Positions 10,191-18,600 of a stretch of 64,000 nt of DNA are shown here, one piece after another. The position numbers were made by a program, and so were the translations under genes. The stretch is taken from positions 517,477 to 581,476 of the forward strand of contig NZ_HG315685.1 in NCBI RefSeq assembly GCF_000455365.1. The letters run 5' to 3'. The notes beneath the pieces are model-generated. The model ran no database searches and had not been told where the DNA came from. It worked only from the letters and a program-made list of their open reading frames with translations. The stretch is from Halopiger djelfimassiliensis (GTDB lineage Archaea; Halobacteriota; Halobacteria; Halobacteriales; Natrialbaceae). Position 1 is the stretch's first letter, and the number at the start of each line of letters is the position of its first letter.

Positions 10191-10373
10191 CGTCCCCTCC
10201 TGTTCTCTACATTCGATCTCTCCGATTTTCACACCGATTTGGCAACACCAACTCGTGAATTTTCCAGTTTTATCTGTAGGGTTATAAGAATGCGAAGGGA
10301 AAGAGGAGCGGCAGTAGCCGGCAGACGTGGGCCACATCCCGATGTACTTCCGGCTGGGGCACAAACGAGACGT

Positions 10374-10655
10374 ATGAGCGACGCTGACGGCGTCCGCGTC
10401 TGGCTCGTCGAGCGAACGTATTCCGACGACGAGCAGAATCTCATCATCCTCACGTATGCAACACCGGACGGCAAGCGATACTTCCGCAAGGAGCGAGCAC
10501 TCACCTCGTTTACCGGTCCGGAACGGACGACGCCAGCCGCTATCGACGCCGACCCCGACAATCTGGGGAGCGTCGACGACCCGGCTCGACGAGAGCAGTA
10601 CGCTGCCGAAGCCAGCCGTATGGCCGACCGTCACGATCCCACAGACCCCATCTGA
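10374..10655 (+). CDS. Small conserved-looking haloarchaeal protein, function unknown
   Basis: The ATG at 10374 gives 93 residues beginning MSDADGVRVWLVERTYSDDE. The frame is open further upstream, but that extension is basic and unlike coding sequence. The first half ('NLIILTYATPDGKRYFRKE') looks like a small beta-rich domain and the second half is an acidic, probably flexible tail. No signal peptide or membrane segment is visible. It precedes the GNAT gene by about 160 bases on the same strand. I do not recognise a family. Confidence 0.6.
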   Translation: MSDADGVRVWLVERTYSDDEQNLIILTYATPDGKRYFRKERALTSFTGPERTTPAAIDADPDNLGSVDDPARREQYAAEASRMADRHDPTDPI

Positions 10656-10818
10656 GCCAAAGCGTGAGGACGGCTCCGCTCACGGTACCGGCCCAAGTCA
10701 TGGCCGTCCGATTCGGGGCGTCTCGAGACGTCCGCTCCGGCCCACGAACTCGGTGTCGCTCGCTGGGCCGGCGAATACGGGCAGTATACTAATAGTGCCG
10801 GTCGGTGCTGCGTTTCCT

Positions 10819-11655
10819 ATGCCTGCTCTATCGTCCGTTTCGTTCGACGACGAGATCCAGCGCAGGGTGTACGAGTACGTCGAGCGAAACGGGGCCGTCA
10901 CGCGTCCCGAACTGATTCGCTCGGTCCGACTGGAGTCCGAATCGACACAGTCCAAACCCGCACGTTCGGGAACGTACACACACGAGGTACCGCCGTCGCC
11001 GGACGAACTCCGTTCGTGTGTCGAGACGCTACGGGACCGCGGGTATCTGGTCGAATCGAACGGCAAACTCCGTATCGCCCTACCGGGAGCTCCGAGCGAA
11101 CACGACCTCGAGCCGGGACGGGTCACGATCCGTCCGGCACGGGAAGCCGACCGGACCGGTATCGTCGAGACGATGCGGGCAGTCGCCGCAAACGGGAGTT
11201 ACGTCGTCGCGGCCAACCTCGCCGAACGGCTCGAACGGGAGTCAGCGCTCGTCCGCGTCGACGGCGACCGCTCGCGGATCTGCTTTGCCGCCGTCCTCGA
11301 GCCAGCAGCCGACGACTCCGGTTCCGACCGCCCGGAGCGAGATGTCGTCGGGTGGCTCCACCTCGAAGCTCCCGGGTTTCCGTCCCGTTCCCATGTCGCC
11401 GCGGTGACCGTCGGCGTCGATCCCGAACAGCGCCGTGTCGGAATCGGGTCGCGGTTGCTCGAGTACGGACTCGAGTGGGCCGACGACGCCGGCTATCGGA
11501 AGCTCTATCAGGGCGTTCCCGCGACGAACGACGGCGCGATCGAGTTTCTGGAGGAAAACGGCTGGCGACGCGAAGGAGAGCGCGAGGAACACTACTGCAT
11601 CGACGACGAGTTCGTCGACGAGGTGCTGTTGGCGATCTGGCCGTCGGAACGGTAG
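10819..11655 (+). CDS. GNAT-family N-acetyltransferase with N-terminal extension
   Basis: A 278-residue protein from the ATG at 10819. The first 90 or so residues ('DEIQRRVYEYVERNGAVTR', 'CVETLRDRGYLVESNGKLRI') look like a small winged-helix module. Residues about 100-275 are a GNAT domain: 'VTIRPAREADRTGIVETMR' at the start, the acetyl-CoA-binding motif A 'VTVGVDPEQRRVGIGSRLLE', then 'GYRKLYQGVPATNDGAIEFL' and 'ENGWRREGEREEHY'. The combination suggests a self-contained modifying enzyme of unknown substrate, with the helical N-part serving recognition or regulation. The frame is open upstream of 10819 but is not convincing there. Confidence 0.82.
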   Translation: MPALSSVSFDDEIQRRVYEYVERNGAVTRPELIRSVRLESESTQSKPARSGTYTHEVPPSPDELRSCVETLRDRGYLVESNGKLRIALPGAPSEHDLEPGRVTIRPAREADRTGIVETMRAVAANGSYVVAANLAERLERESALVRVDGDRSRICFAAVLEPAADDSGSDRPERDVVGWLHLEAPGFPSRSHVAAVTVGVDPEQRRVGIGSRLLEYGLEWADDAGYRKLYQGVPATNDGAIEFLEENGWRREGEREEHYCIDDEFVDEVLLAIWPSER

Positions 11656-11838
11656 TCGTGACGGCTCGAATAGGGAATCAACGTCCGTTCAGTACATTAC
11701 CCTTGTGGCCTATTGTCACGAGGTAAACTATCAATCACTATCATTTGGCCGGAATGTTGAAACGACCGACAGCGGACACCAGACTATGGACAGTGGTCCG
11801 ACTACGAGTGGTTGTGCGTGTGAGAGGTGGGGTCAGTG

Positions 11839-13098
11839 ATGAACCGAAGAATGAGCAGACGGCAGTGTCTGTCCGCGCTTTCGGGGAGCGCGGCCGTCTC
11901 GTTGGCTGGTTGTCTGACGGATGGCATACGCGGCGGGAACAGTGAAACGCGGGCGGCGTTGTCCGAGCGGACGCTTCGGTACGGAGCGGTCGTTCCGTTG
12001 TCGGGTGGTCTCTCGACGTTCGGAGACGCGCTCGCGAACGGCACGACGTTGCCGGTAGCCGAGCTCGAGGACGCCGATCTGGACGCGACGATCGAACACG
12101 ACGTCGTCGACTCCGAAACGACGCCGACAAGCGCGGTCGACGCGGCGGCAGGCCTGATCGACGACGGGTATCAGACGATCGTCGGTGCCGCCTCCTCGGG
12201 CGTCACGCTTCAGATGACACAGCAGGCGACGATTCCCGCGGGGACCGTCTCCTGTTCGCCGATGAGTACGTCGCCGACGCTTTCGATCCTCAACGACCGT
12301 GGCTACTCGTTTCGAACGGCACCGAACGACTCGTTACAGGGGGCCATCGCGGCGCAACTCGCGTCGACGGAACACGACGCCGAAACCGCCGCGACGTTGT
12401 ACATGTCGGGCGACTACGGCCGACAGCTTTCCGGTTCGTTCTCGGCGTCGTTCGACGGGACGCTCCAGCGGCAGGTGCCGTTTACCCCGGGTAGTGACTC
12501 CTACGCTGACCCACTGGAGCGGGCACTGGCCGATGATCCCGATATTCTGTTTCTCGTCAGTTACGTCGAGAGCGGGGTCGATCTGTTACGTGAATACTAC
12601 GCCGACCACGAGAACGGCGAAGACGTGTTCGTCACCGACGGGTTACAGGGCGAAACGGTCCCCGACAAGGTCGGTCAGCCGCTGTCTAACGTCTTCGGGA
12701 CGGCACCGAGTTCGAGCGGCCCCGGCCGAGACGGGTTCGAGTCCCTGTATCGAAGCGAGTACGGAACCGACCCGGCGCTGTTTACGTCGAACTGCTACGA
12801 CGCCGCGGCGACCGTCCTGCTTGCAAACGCCGCTGCAGGGGTAAACGACGGAACGGAGATCAGGGCCCGAATGAACGAGGTTACGACCGGCGACGGAACG
12901 GAGATCCTCCCGGGCAATCTCGCCGAGGGAATCGAACTCGCCGCAGCGGGCGAGCCGGTCCACTTCCGCGGTGCGTCCGGTGAAATCGAGTTCGACGAAA
13001 ACGGCGACGGCGGATCGACGACCTACGAGTACTTCACGTACGCTGATGGCGACATCTCCGTGCTCGGAGAGCGGACTCCCCAGGGGGTGGCAGAATGA
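11839..13098 (+). CDS. Periplasmic-type ligand-binding lipoprotein (Peripla_BP_6; BasB-like)
   Basis: A 419-residue protein from ATG 11839; an in-frame GTG at 11827 would add four residues. The N-terminus 'MSRRQCLSALSGSAAVSLAGC' has a twin-arginine motif and a lipobox, so the protein is exported and lipid-anchored. The rest resembles branched-chain-amino-acid/amide-binding proteins of ABC type: 'LRYGAVVPLSGGLSTFGDAL' near the start, 'GAASSGVTLQ' and 'YDAAATVLLANA' later. The stop overlaps the start of the transducer gene by 4 bases (ATGA), and no permease or ATPase follows. By analogy with the Halobacterium BasB/BasT and CosB/CosT pairs, it is probably the ligand-binding partner of the transducer in chemotaxis rather than a transporter subunit. 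The ligand is not known. Confidence 0.85.
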   Translation: MNRRMSRRQCLSALSGSAAVSLAGCLTDGIRGGNSETRAALSERTLRYGAVVPLSGGLSTFGDALANGTTLPVAELEDADLDATIEHDVVDSETTPTSAVDAAAGLIDDGYQTIVGAASSGVTLQMTQQATIPAGTVSCSPMSTSPTLSILNDRGYSFRTAPNDSLQGAIAAQLASTEHDAETAATLYMSGDYGRQLSGSFSASFDGTLQRQVPFTPGSDSYADPLERALADDPDILFLVSYVESGVDLLREYYADHENGEDVFVTDGLQGETVPDKVGQPLSNVFGTAPSSSGPGRDGFESLYRSEYGTDPALFTSNCYDAAATVLLANAAAGVNDGTEIRARMNEVTTGDGTEILPGNLAEGIELAAAGEPVHFRGASGEIEFDENGDGGSTTYEYFTYADGDISVLGERTPQGVAE

Positions 13099-15542
13099 GC
13101 GATCAGGACCCACAGCAGCGGGCCGATGCCGGTGCCGAACCGGACACGAGCGACGAGGGTGACGACGCGGTACTGGGGGACCTCTCGAGTCTCGTCCCGT
13201 CGTTCATCCGCGGTAGCTACCGCGTGAAGTTCGTCATCTCGATTCTGCTCATCGTCGTCGTCCTCTCGGTCGTCGGCGGGATCGGCTACGTCGACGCCGA
13301 ACGAACCGTCGAGAACGACGCCGAACAACAGCTAACGGCGACCGTCGAGATGCACGCCGACTCCATCAACGAGTGGACGATCGCGATGGAATCTCACACC
13401 CGGTCGCTCTCCTCCGCGCCCGCCCTTTCCGGAACGGACGCGGAGACCGCCGAAGCACACGTGATTCAGGAACAGGCCAAGTTGCCGGTCGACGTTCGGG
13501 CCATTCACATCGTCGATACCAACGACGGGCAGGTCCTGACCAGCACCAACGGCGAACTCCGCGGGCAGTCGATCGCGAGCATCGACGAGCCCTGGACCGA
13601 AATCGAACCCGGCGTCGACCTGACGGCGGCAAACGAGGTGTGGAACTCCCCGACCGCCTACCGGTCCGGGACGATGGACGATCAGGTGATCTCGTTTGCT
13701 AGCCCGGTCGAGGGTGACGAATCCCGAATCGCCGTCGTCGTCGGAACGATCGAGTACCGGGTCAACGGCCTTCGCCAGCTCCACGAGGATCAGGAAACGA
13801 TGATCCTCAACACCGACGGCGAGACGGTACTGGCAAGCGACGAACTCGGCGGCGATCCGGACGCGGACATCGTCGAAGCGCTCGGTTCGGTCCGGGACGG
13901 TACCGCGTTCGAGCGCGACGACGATCTGGTGACTGCCTACGCCGCAACCGCGGACAACAACTGGGTCGCAGTGACGACCGTTCCCTCCGAGCAGGCGTTT
14001 GCAGCGAGTAACGCGGTCGGATGGACGCTGCTTTCGGTCATCGGTGCCGGTCTCGTGACCCTCGTCCTCGGCGGGTTCTTCCTCGCCAAACAGACCGTGA
14101 CGCCGCTCGAGGACCTCCGGAACCGCGCCGAGCGCATGGAAGACGGCGATCTGACGGTCGATCTCTCGACGAACCGGATCGACGAGGTCGGCCGACTCTA
14201 CCGGGCGTTCGACGAGATGCGCGAGACGCTTCAGGCACGGATCACCGAGGCGAAAGAAGCACAGGCGGACGCCGAGGCAGCACAGGCAGACGCCGAAGCG
14301 GCACAGGAGGAGGCCGAAGCCGCACGCGAGGAAGCCGAAGCCGAACGCGAACGCATGGCCGAGGTGACCGACGAACTGCAACGGGCAGCTGACCAGTACA
14401 GCCGAACGATGCGAGCCGCTGCGGACGGCGACCTCACCGTTCGCGCCACCGTCGACACCGACAACGAGCAGATGCGTGCGATCGGCGAGGAGTTCAACGC
14501 GATGCTCGACGAACTCGAGGCGACCGTCGAGAACGTCAAGCAGTTCGCCGACGACGTCTCGAGCGCCAGCACGGACGTCAAGGCCTCGAGTACGGAAGTT
14601 CAGCGGGCAAGCGAACAGGTCGCCGAGTCCATTCAGGAGATCTCGGACGTGGCCGACCGCCAGAGCGAACAGCTCCAGACCGTCGAAACCGAGATGTCCG
14701 ACCTCTCGGCGAGCACCGAAGAGATCGCGTCGACGGCGACCGAGGTCGCGTCGGTGGCGGAACAGACGGTCGACTCGAGCCAGCGCGGTCGAGCGGCCGC
14801 GGAGGAGGCGATCTCGGAGATGGTCGAAGTCGAGTCCGAGGCCGAACGCGCCGTCGAAACGATCCAGTCCCTCGAAGAGGAGGTCGAACAGATCGGCGAA
14901 CTCGTCGACGCGATTTCGGACGTCGCCGATCAGACGAACCTCTTGGCGTTGAACGCCAGCATCGAAGCGACGCGGGCCGGAACGGACGGGGACGCCGACG
15001 GGTTCGATATGGTCGCCCAGGAGATCAAGGAACTGTCTGCTGACGCGAAGGAAGCGGCGGCGGAGATCGAAAATCGGATCGCGACCATCCGCGAGAAGAC
15101 CGACGAATCCGTCAGCGTCGTCGAAGAAACCAGCGACAAGGTCGAAGAAGGGACGAAGGCCGTCGAGCCGGCCGTCGAGTCGCTCGAGGAGATCGCCGAA
15201 TACGCCGAGAGCACGAACGACGGCGTGCAGGAAATCTCCGCTGCGACCGACGATCAGGCGTCCTCGACCGAGCAAGTCGTTACCGCCGTCGACGACGTCG
15301 CAAGCAGCAGCGAGGAGTCCGCGGCCGAAGCCGCGAACGTCTCCGCGGCCGCCGAAGAGCAGACGGCCTCGCTTACCGACGTCACCCAAAACGTCAGTAC
15401 GCTCGCCGAACAGGCCTCGGAACTGTCCGAAATGCTCGAGCGGTTCGAGACGGAGGCGGACCGCGCGGGGACGAGTGCCGGCGGTCGGGCGACACCCGAC
15501 TCCACGACGGCCCCCGACGGCGGCTACGCTCGCGACGAGTAG
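13095..15542 (+). CDS. Haloarchaeal methyl-accepting chemotaxis transducer (Htr/BasT-like)
   Basis: An 815-residue membrane receptor. A cytoplasmic leader is followed by TM1 (about 44-66), an extracytoplasmic Cache-like sensor (about 67-300), TM2 (about 305-328, 'LLSVIGAGLVTLVLGGFF'), HAMP (about 330-385), an Ala/Glu-rich heptad coiled coil (about 390-430), a second HAMP-like segment and the methyl-accepting signalling domain. The kinase-coupling hairpin tip 'DVADQTNLLALNASIEA' lies near residues 610-626, with Glu/Gln/Ala-rich methylation helices on either side. It is translationally coupled to the binding lipoprotein at 11839, which probably presents the ligand to the sensor. The signal would go to CheW/CheA, which are not in this window. 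Confidence 0.92.
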   Translation: MSDQDPQQRADAGAEPDTSDEGDDAVLGDLSSLVPSFIRGSYRVKFVISILLIVVVLSVVGGIGYVDAERTVENDAEQQLTATVEMHADSINEWTIAMESHTRSLSSAPALSGTDAETAEAHVIQEQAKLPVDVRAIHIVDTNDGQVLTSTNGELRGQSIASIDEPWTEIEPGVDLTAANEVWNSPTAYRSGTMDDQVISFASPVEGDESRIAVVVGTIEYRVNGLRQLHEDQETMILNTDGETVLASDELGGDPDADIVEALGSVRDGTAFERDDDLVTAYAATADNNWVAVTTVPSEQAFAASNAVGWTLLSVIGAGLVTLVLGGFFLAKQTVTPLEDLRNRAERMEDGDLTVDLSTNRIDEVGRLYRAFDEMRETLQARITEAKEAQADAEAAQADAEAAQEEAEAAREEAEAERERMAEVTDELQRAADQYSRTMRAAADGDLTVRATVDTDNEQMRAIGEEFNAMLDELEATVENVKQFADDVSSASTDVKASSTEVQRASEQVAESIQEISDVADRQSEQLQTVETEMSDLSASTEEIASTATEVASVAEQTVDSSQRGRAAAEEAISEMVEVESEAERAVETIQSLEEEVEQIGELVDAISDVADQTNLLALNASIEATRAGTDGDADGFDMVAQEIKELSADAKEAAAEIENRIATIREKTDESVSVVEETSDKVEEGTKAVEPAVESLEEIAEYAESTNDGVQEISAATDDQASSTEQVVTAVDDVASSSEESAAEAANVSAAAEEQTASLTDVTQNVSTLAEQASELSEMLERFETEADRAGTSAGGRATPDSTTAPDGGYARDE

Positions 15543-15614
15543 CCCCGATTCGGCCGTTCGATACCAGCGCGGACGTCTCTCGAACGGTCGCCGTGCCGTA
15601 ATTTCTTGACAGTT

Positions 15615-15628
15615 CGTGGTATACCACG
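15615..15628. promoter_or_regulatory. Perfect 14-base palindrome, candidate operator
   Basis: CGTGGTATACCACG is a perfect inverted repeat ending 4 bases before the ATG at 15633. Its position over the presumed start region would suit a repressor or autoregulator of the small gene that follows. A partial copy ('tataccacga') occurs at 7879-7888 in a gap. The binding protein is unknown. Confidence 0.45.
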
Positions 15629-15632
15629 ATTC

Positions 15633-16019
15633 ATGGACGATCTTTCACTCGGCGTTCCGGAACCGCTTCTCGAGCGACTGCCCGACGATGACGACGTCGC
15701 CGCGGCGGACATGCAGGAAGCGGTCGCCGACTGGGAACGACGGCTTAACCGCGCGATCGAGGACGCCGACGACGACCGCGAGGCCGCCGGACGGGTGCTC
15801 GAGGCCATCGATCGGTTCGAGCAACGATACGAGACCTACGACGAACTGATCCCCGAACTCCGCGCGTGGGGGCAGTCGCCGATTTACGCGATTGCGTGGC
15901 GGACGCTGTACGCGGACGTGATCGCACAGTTGTACGACCACGACGACCTCGCCGACCACCTCGAACGCGAACGAAACGCACGGCTCGTCGAGGACGGGAT
16001 TCGGCTCCGGGATCTGTAA
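15633..16019 (+). CDS. Haloarchaeal hypothetical protein, helical
   Basis: The ATG at 15633 gives 128 residues starting MDDLSLGVPEPLLERLPDDD. The protein is very acidic, without signal peptide or membrane segment. Predicted structure is helical: 'AVADWERRLNRAIEDADDD', 'VLEAIDRFEQRYETYDELI', and a more hydrophobic C-terminal helix pair 'IYAIAWRTLYADVIAQLYD'. An in-frame TTG at 15606 would put the palindrome inside the gene, so the ATG is preferred. I do not recognise the family. It follows the transducer by 90 bases, but the palindrome suggests its own promoter. Confidence 0.65.
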   Translation: MDDLSLGVPEPLLERLPDDDDVAAADMQEAVADWERRLNRAIEDADDDREAAGRVLEAIDRFEQRYETYDELIPELRAWGQSPIYAIAWRTLYADVIAQLYDHDDLADHLERERNARLVEDGIRLRDL

Positions 16020-16081
16020 CGAGGCAGTTGCGTCGTGACTGCGTCGAACCCCTCGATATACGTGGTCCTCGAACGCAAGCG

Positions 16082-16279
16082 TCAATCCTCCACGGACTGC
16101 CCCTTGTCGGCGTCTGTCTCCTCGGTTGCCGCCGACCGTTCGACCGCCTCGTTTCGGATCTCCACCTCGTGGGAGCGATCGGCGTGCTCGTCGAAAAACT
16201 GCTGTGCGTTCGCAAGCCCCTCCATGACCGTCTCCCTTTCGCAGGTATAACAGACACACCGATAGACTCTGTCACTCAT
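16082..16279 (-). CDS. Small Cys-motif protein (probable zinc finger)
   Basis: The ATG at 16279 gives 65 residues. The start 'MSDRVYRCVCYTCERETVME' contains a CxCxxC cluster, followed by a helix 'ANAQQFFDEHADRSHEVEI' with two histidines that could complete a metal site, then an acidic tail. Haloarchaea encode many such proteins of 40-80 residues with CPxCG-like or related clusters, and most have no assigned function. The longer frame upstream of 16279 is basic and rejected. No operon partner is apparent. Confidence 0.6.
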   Translation of the reverse strand: MSDRVYRCVCYTCERETVMEGLANAQQFFDEHADRSHEVEIRNEAVERSAATEETDADKGQSVED

Positions 16280-16570
16280 CGGTTCGCTTCCGGTCTCGAA
16301 CGGCACGAGTCGTCGTCGATCGACTCGCTCCCTCAGGTCTCTCACGGTCCGTTGTCTCGTCACCACTGGTTCTCCATCCCGAGACTGATCCCGGAGTTGC
16401 ACCGTCCGATTCGTAACCGATCAGTACGCGATTCGTCGACGAGGTCATCACCCCCGTCTTGTTCGTTCACGCAAAAATATTTCCGCCCAATCTATTTGGG
16501 GCTAAATCGCCCTTTATTACTGGTGTAACATTCTACCTTCTATTCTCGAATAGTATCTCGAATTCAGGAG

Positions 16571-17059
16571 TCACTCGTCTTTCCCGACCGGCTCGGTAAA
16601 ACGATCGAACGGCCGACTGTGTCGCCGGCGAAGCAGTCGTTCTCGTTCGACCGTCACCGGGAGGCCGTCTATCCGAGTCGTGACCTCGTTGATCGCCTCG
16701 GGATTCGATGCCACGGCCAGCGGCCGGACGTTCTCGCGGGCGCTCAGCATTTCGTCGACGGCGACGACGTTGGGCACCTCGAGAAGTCGGTCGACGATTT
16801 CCCCGCGGTTCTGTGACGGTGCCGTACAGGAAAACTGAAGCCGAAGGGGAAACCCCGCCTTCTCGTAATCGATAATGGGAACGTAGCCCTCGATGACCCC
16901 GTGTTCTTCCAGCTTTTCGATCCGGTTGCGGACGGTGGTATCGGTGACCGGCAATCGGTCGGCCATATCGACCGGCGTCGTCTCACGGGCGTTCTGCTGG
17001 AGGAGATGAAGGATGCCGTAGTCGATTTCGTCGAGTCCGTCAGCGATCATATACGACAT
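16571..17059 (-). CDS. Lrp/AsnC-family transcriptional regulator
   Basis: A 162-residue protein from ATG 17059 (MSYMIADGLDEIDYGILHLL); a second in-frame ATG at 17050 is also possible. The winged helix-turn-helix (about 8-65) is clear: 'ARETTPVDMADRLPVTDTTV' and 'RNRIEKLEEHGVIEGYVPII'. A shortened RAM-like effector region follows ('FPLRLQFSCTAPSQNRGEIV', 'LEVPNVVAVDEMLSARENVR'), and a basic C-terminal tail with 'RERLLRRRHSRPFDRF' in place of the usual domain end. It stands alone, with an AT-rich upstream region that could hold its promoter. It probably binds DNA in response to an amino acid or metabolite, which is family knowledge rather than visible here. Confidence 0.82.
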   Translation of the reverse strand: MSYMIADGLDEIDYGILHLLQQNARETTPVDMADRLPVTDTTVRNRIEKLEEHGVIEGYVPIIDYEKAGFPLRLQFSCTAPSQNRGEIVDRLLEVPNVVAVDEMLSARENVRPLAVASNPEAINEVTTRIDGLPVTVERERLLRRRHSRPFDRFTEPVGKDE

Positions 17060-17337
17060 ACCTGAATAGCTGTTCTTGGCTCTTTGGATCGGCGACTGAA
17101 CGCAGAGCAGTAAGCGGGTTTCATACCATAATGAAACCGACATTTTCTGATTACTCATTCGAGGTTGATGCGTGGCCTTCCGGGGGGCAGTCGCGCTCGT
17201 GTAGGTTACGGCGAATCGAGCGTCGAACGTCGCTCGTCGGACCACCCGTGTGACCGCACGTCTCCGGACGGGTCCCGGACCCGTGGCCGCTACACTACCG
17301 AGAACGGCGATGAAAACGATCGGGAAGAGACGGCGAG

Positions 17338-17856
17338 TCAGTCGTCCGCTGTCGCCTCCTGTTCTTCGATATGTTCGACGATCTCCGCTGTTTCGGCGAC
17401 GAAGTCGTCGATATCGATTTCGTTCCCGTGGAGTACCGTCGAGAAGTACTGTGTTGCACTGGCCAGGGTGATGGCCTCCTCGAGTTCGTCCTCCGTGACA
17501 CCTTCCATTCGCGCCTCTTCTTTGTGGAAGTGACTGCAGTACGGGCACCTGATCGCAGCAGCTACACCCGCTCCGACGAGCGCTTTCTCCCGTGCGGACA
17601 GTTCGGTTTCGCCCAACTCGAGGTCCCGAACGAGACCCCAGCTGTGGTCGCTCGCCGGCTCCGCGAGGACCGCGATCCAGTCGGGCACCTGCCCGAGATA
17701 CTCCCGTATTTCCTCTCGAGTCTGATTGGTTACCATGTTCGCCTCCGCAACGAAAGGGACGGGTTCCGGGGATAGATAGCTATCGAGCGACAGTCCGTCA
17801 CGTACCGGTTCCGGCCCATCCGGTGCAAGCCGGTCACTGGCTGCGGGGACACTCAT
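17338..17856 (-). CDS. Carboxymuconolactone decarboxylase (AhpD-like) family protein
   Basis: A 172-residue protein from ATG 17856 (MSVPAASDRLAPD). The CMD/AhpD fold shows in 'LGETELSAREKALVGAGVAA' followed by the redox motif 'CPYCSHFHKEEARMEGV', a CxxC with the downstream His that characterises peroxidase-type AhpD proteins. Then comes 'EDELEEAITLASATQYFSTV'. The C-terminus is a helical acidic tail. The likely role is a thiol-dependent peroxidase or alkylhydroperoxidase-like activity; the substrate is uncertain. It lies 26 bases downstream of the membrane protein gene at 17883 on the same strand, so the two may be co-transcribed. Confidence 0.83.
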   Translation of the reverse strand: MSVPAASDRLAPDGPEPVRDGLSLDSYLSPEPVPFVAEANMVTNQTREEIREYLGQVPDWIAVLAEPASDHSWGLVRDLELGETELSAREKALVGAGVAAAIRCPYCSHFHKEEARMEGVTEDELEEAITLASATQYFSTVLHGNEIDIDDFVAETAEIVEHIEEQEATADD

Positions 17857-17882
17857 CGCGTGGGAAGCGGTCAAAAGCAGTG

Positions 17883-18416
17883 TCAGCGTCGGACACTGGC
17901 CTCCGCCGGCTGCGATTCGGACCGGATGCCCCTGTAGGAGAGGGCGGCCCCGACTACGAACACGATCGTTACGAGGTAGATCGGGCCGAGGTGGGTCACC
18001 CAATCGTGGGTAAAGAGGTCCATGTAGTGCATCGGGAGAGCGAGTCCCAGACCGACGACGGCGGCGACGACCGCGGTCGTCCACGCCCACAGCTGTCCGC
18101 TTCGCACGCCGTACCACGCCAACGCCGCGAGGGCGATACCCGTCGAGATGATAAACGCCGCGGTGGCGACGTGGAGGTGCGTGATGTACTGAACGACGGC
18201 GGGGTCGACCGCGTTGAGGTCCGACCGGGTGACCCCGTTCAAGGTCGTAACGCCGAGTTCGAAGCCGGTACCGTAGAAGGCCCTGAGCAGGAAGGCTACC
18301 CCGTAGCCAACGAAGGCGACACCCGAAAGCGCCATGAGGAGTGCGCCGAGCCGTACCCCTCGTCCGTGTTCGTACCCGGTCCCGTGTCGGTCTACCGACG
18401 TGTGATCTACGCTCAT
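17883..18416 (-). CDS. Four-helix integral membrane protein, function unknown
   Basis: A 177-residue protein. After a polar leader with several His residues, four hydrophobic segments are visible: about 23-46 ('LGALLMALSGVAFVGYGVAF'), about 80-105 ('TAAFIISTGIALAALAWYG'), about 110-130 ('AWTTAVVAAVVGLGLALPMH') and about 143-163 ('LGPIYLVTIVFVVGAALSY'). Histidines sit near helix ends ('YITHLHVATA', 'LPMHYMDLFTHDW'), which could hint at heme or metal binding, but this is speculative. It probably forms an operon with the CMD-family gene downstream. Confidence 0.7.
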   Translation of the reverse strand: MSVDHTSVDRHGTGYEHGRGVRLGALLMALSGVAFVGYGVAFLLRAFYGTGFELGVTTLNGVTRSDLNAVDPAVVQYITHLHVATAAFIISTGIALAALAWYGVRSGQLWAWTTAVVAAVVGLGLALPMHYMDLFTHDWVTHLGPIYLVTIVFVVGAALSYRGIRSESQPAEASVRR

Positions 18417-18600
18417 CGTATCACCGATGGACAGTACGGGACGGAGCCACGTGTAGGCATCTCGTGGTGTTCGCGCAGCCGCTGGCCCTCTTGCACCGAC
18501 TGCGCGGTTGCCACTGACTGCAATCGGTGGATCGACCGGATGCGGGCGGCCACCGTCTCGAGCGAGCCGCCGGTCCCGTGGGTTCCGAACGGCTCCGGTG

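Noticed and set aside
13332..15389. Long minus-strand frame across the transducer gene
   Set aside because: It is the antisense shadow of a strongly supported chemotaxis transducer; the Gly/Arg/Asp pattern is typical for reverse reading of acidic haloarchaeal genes.
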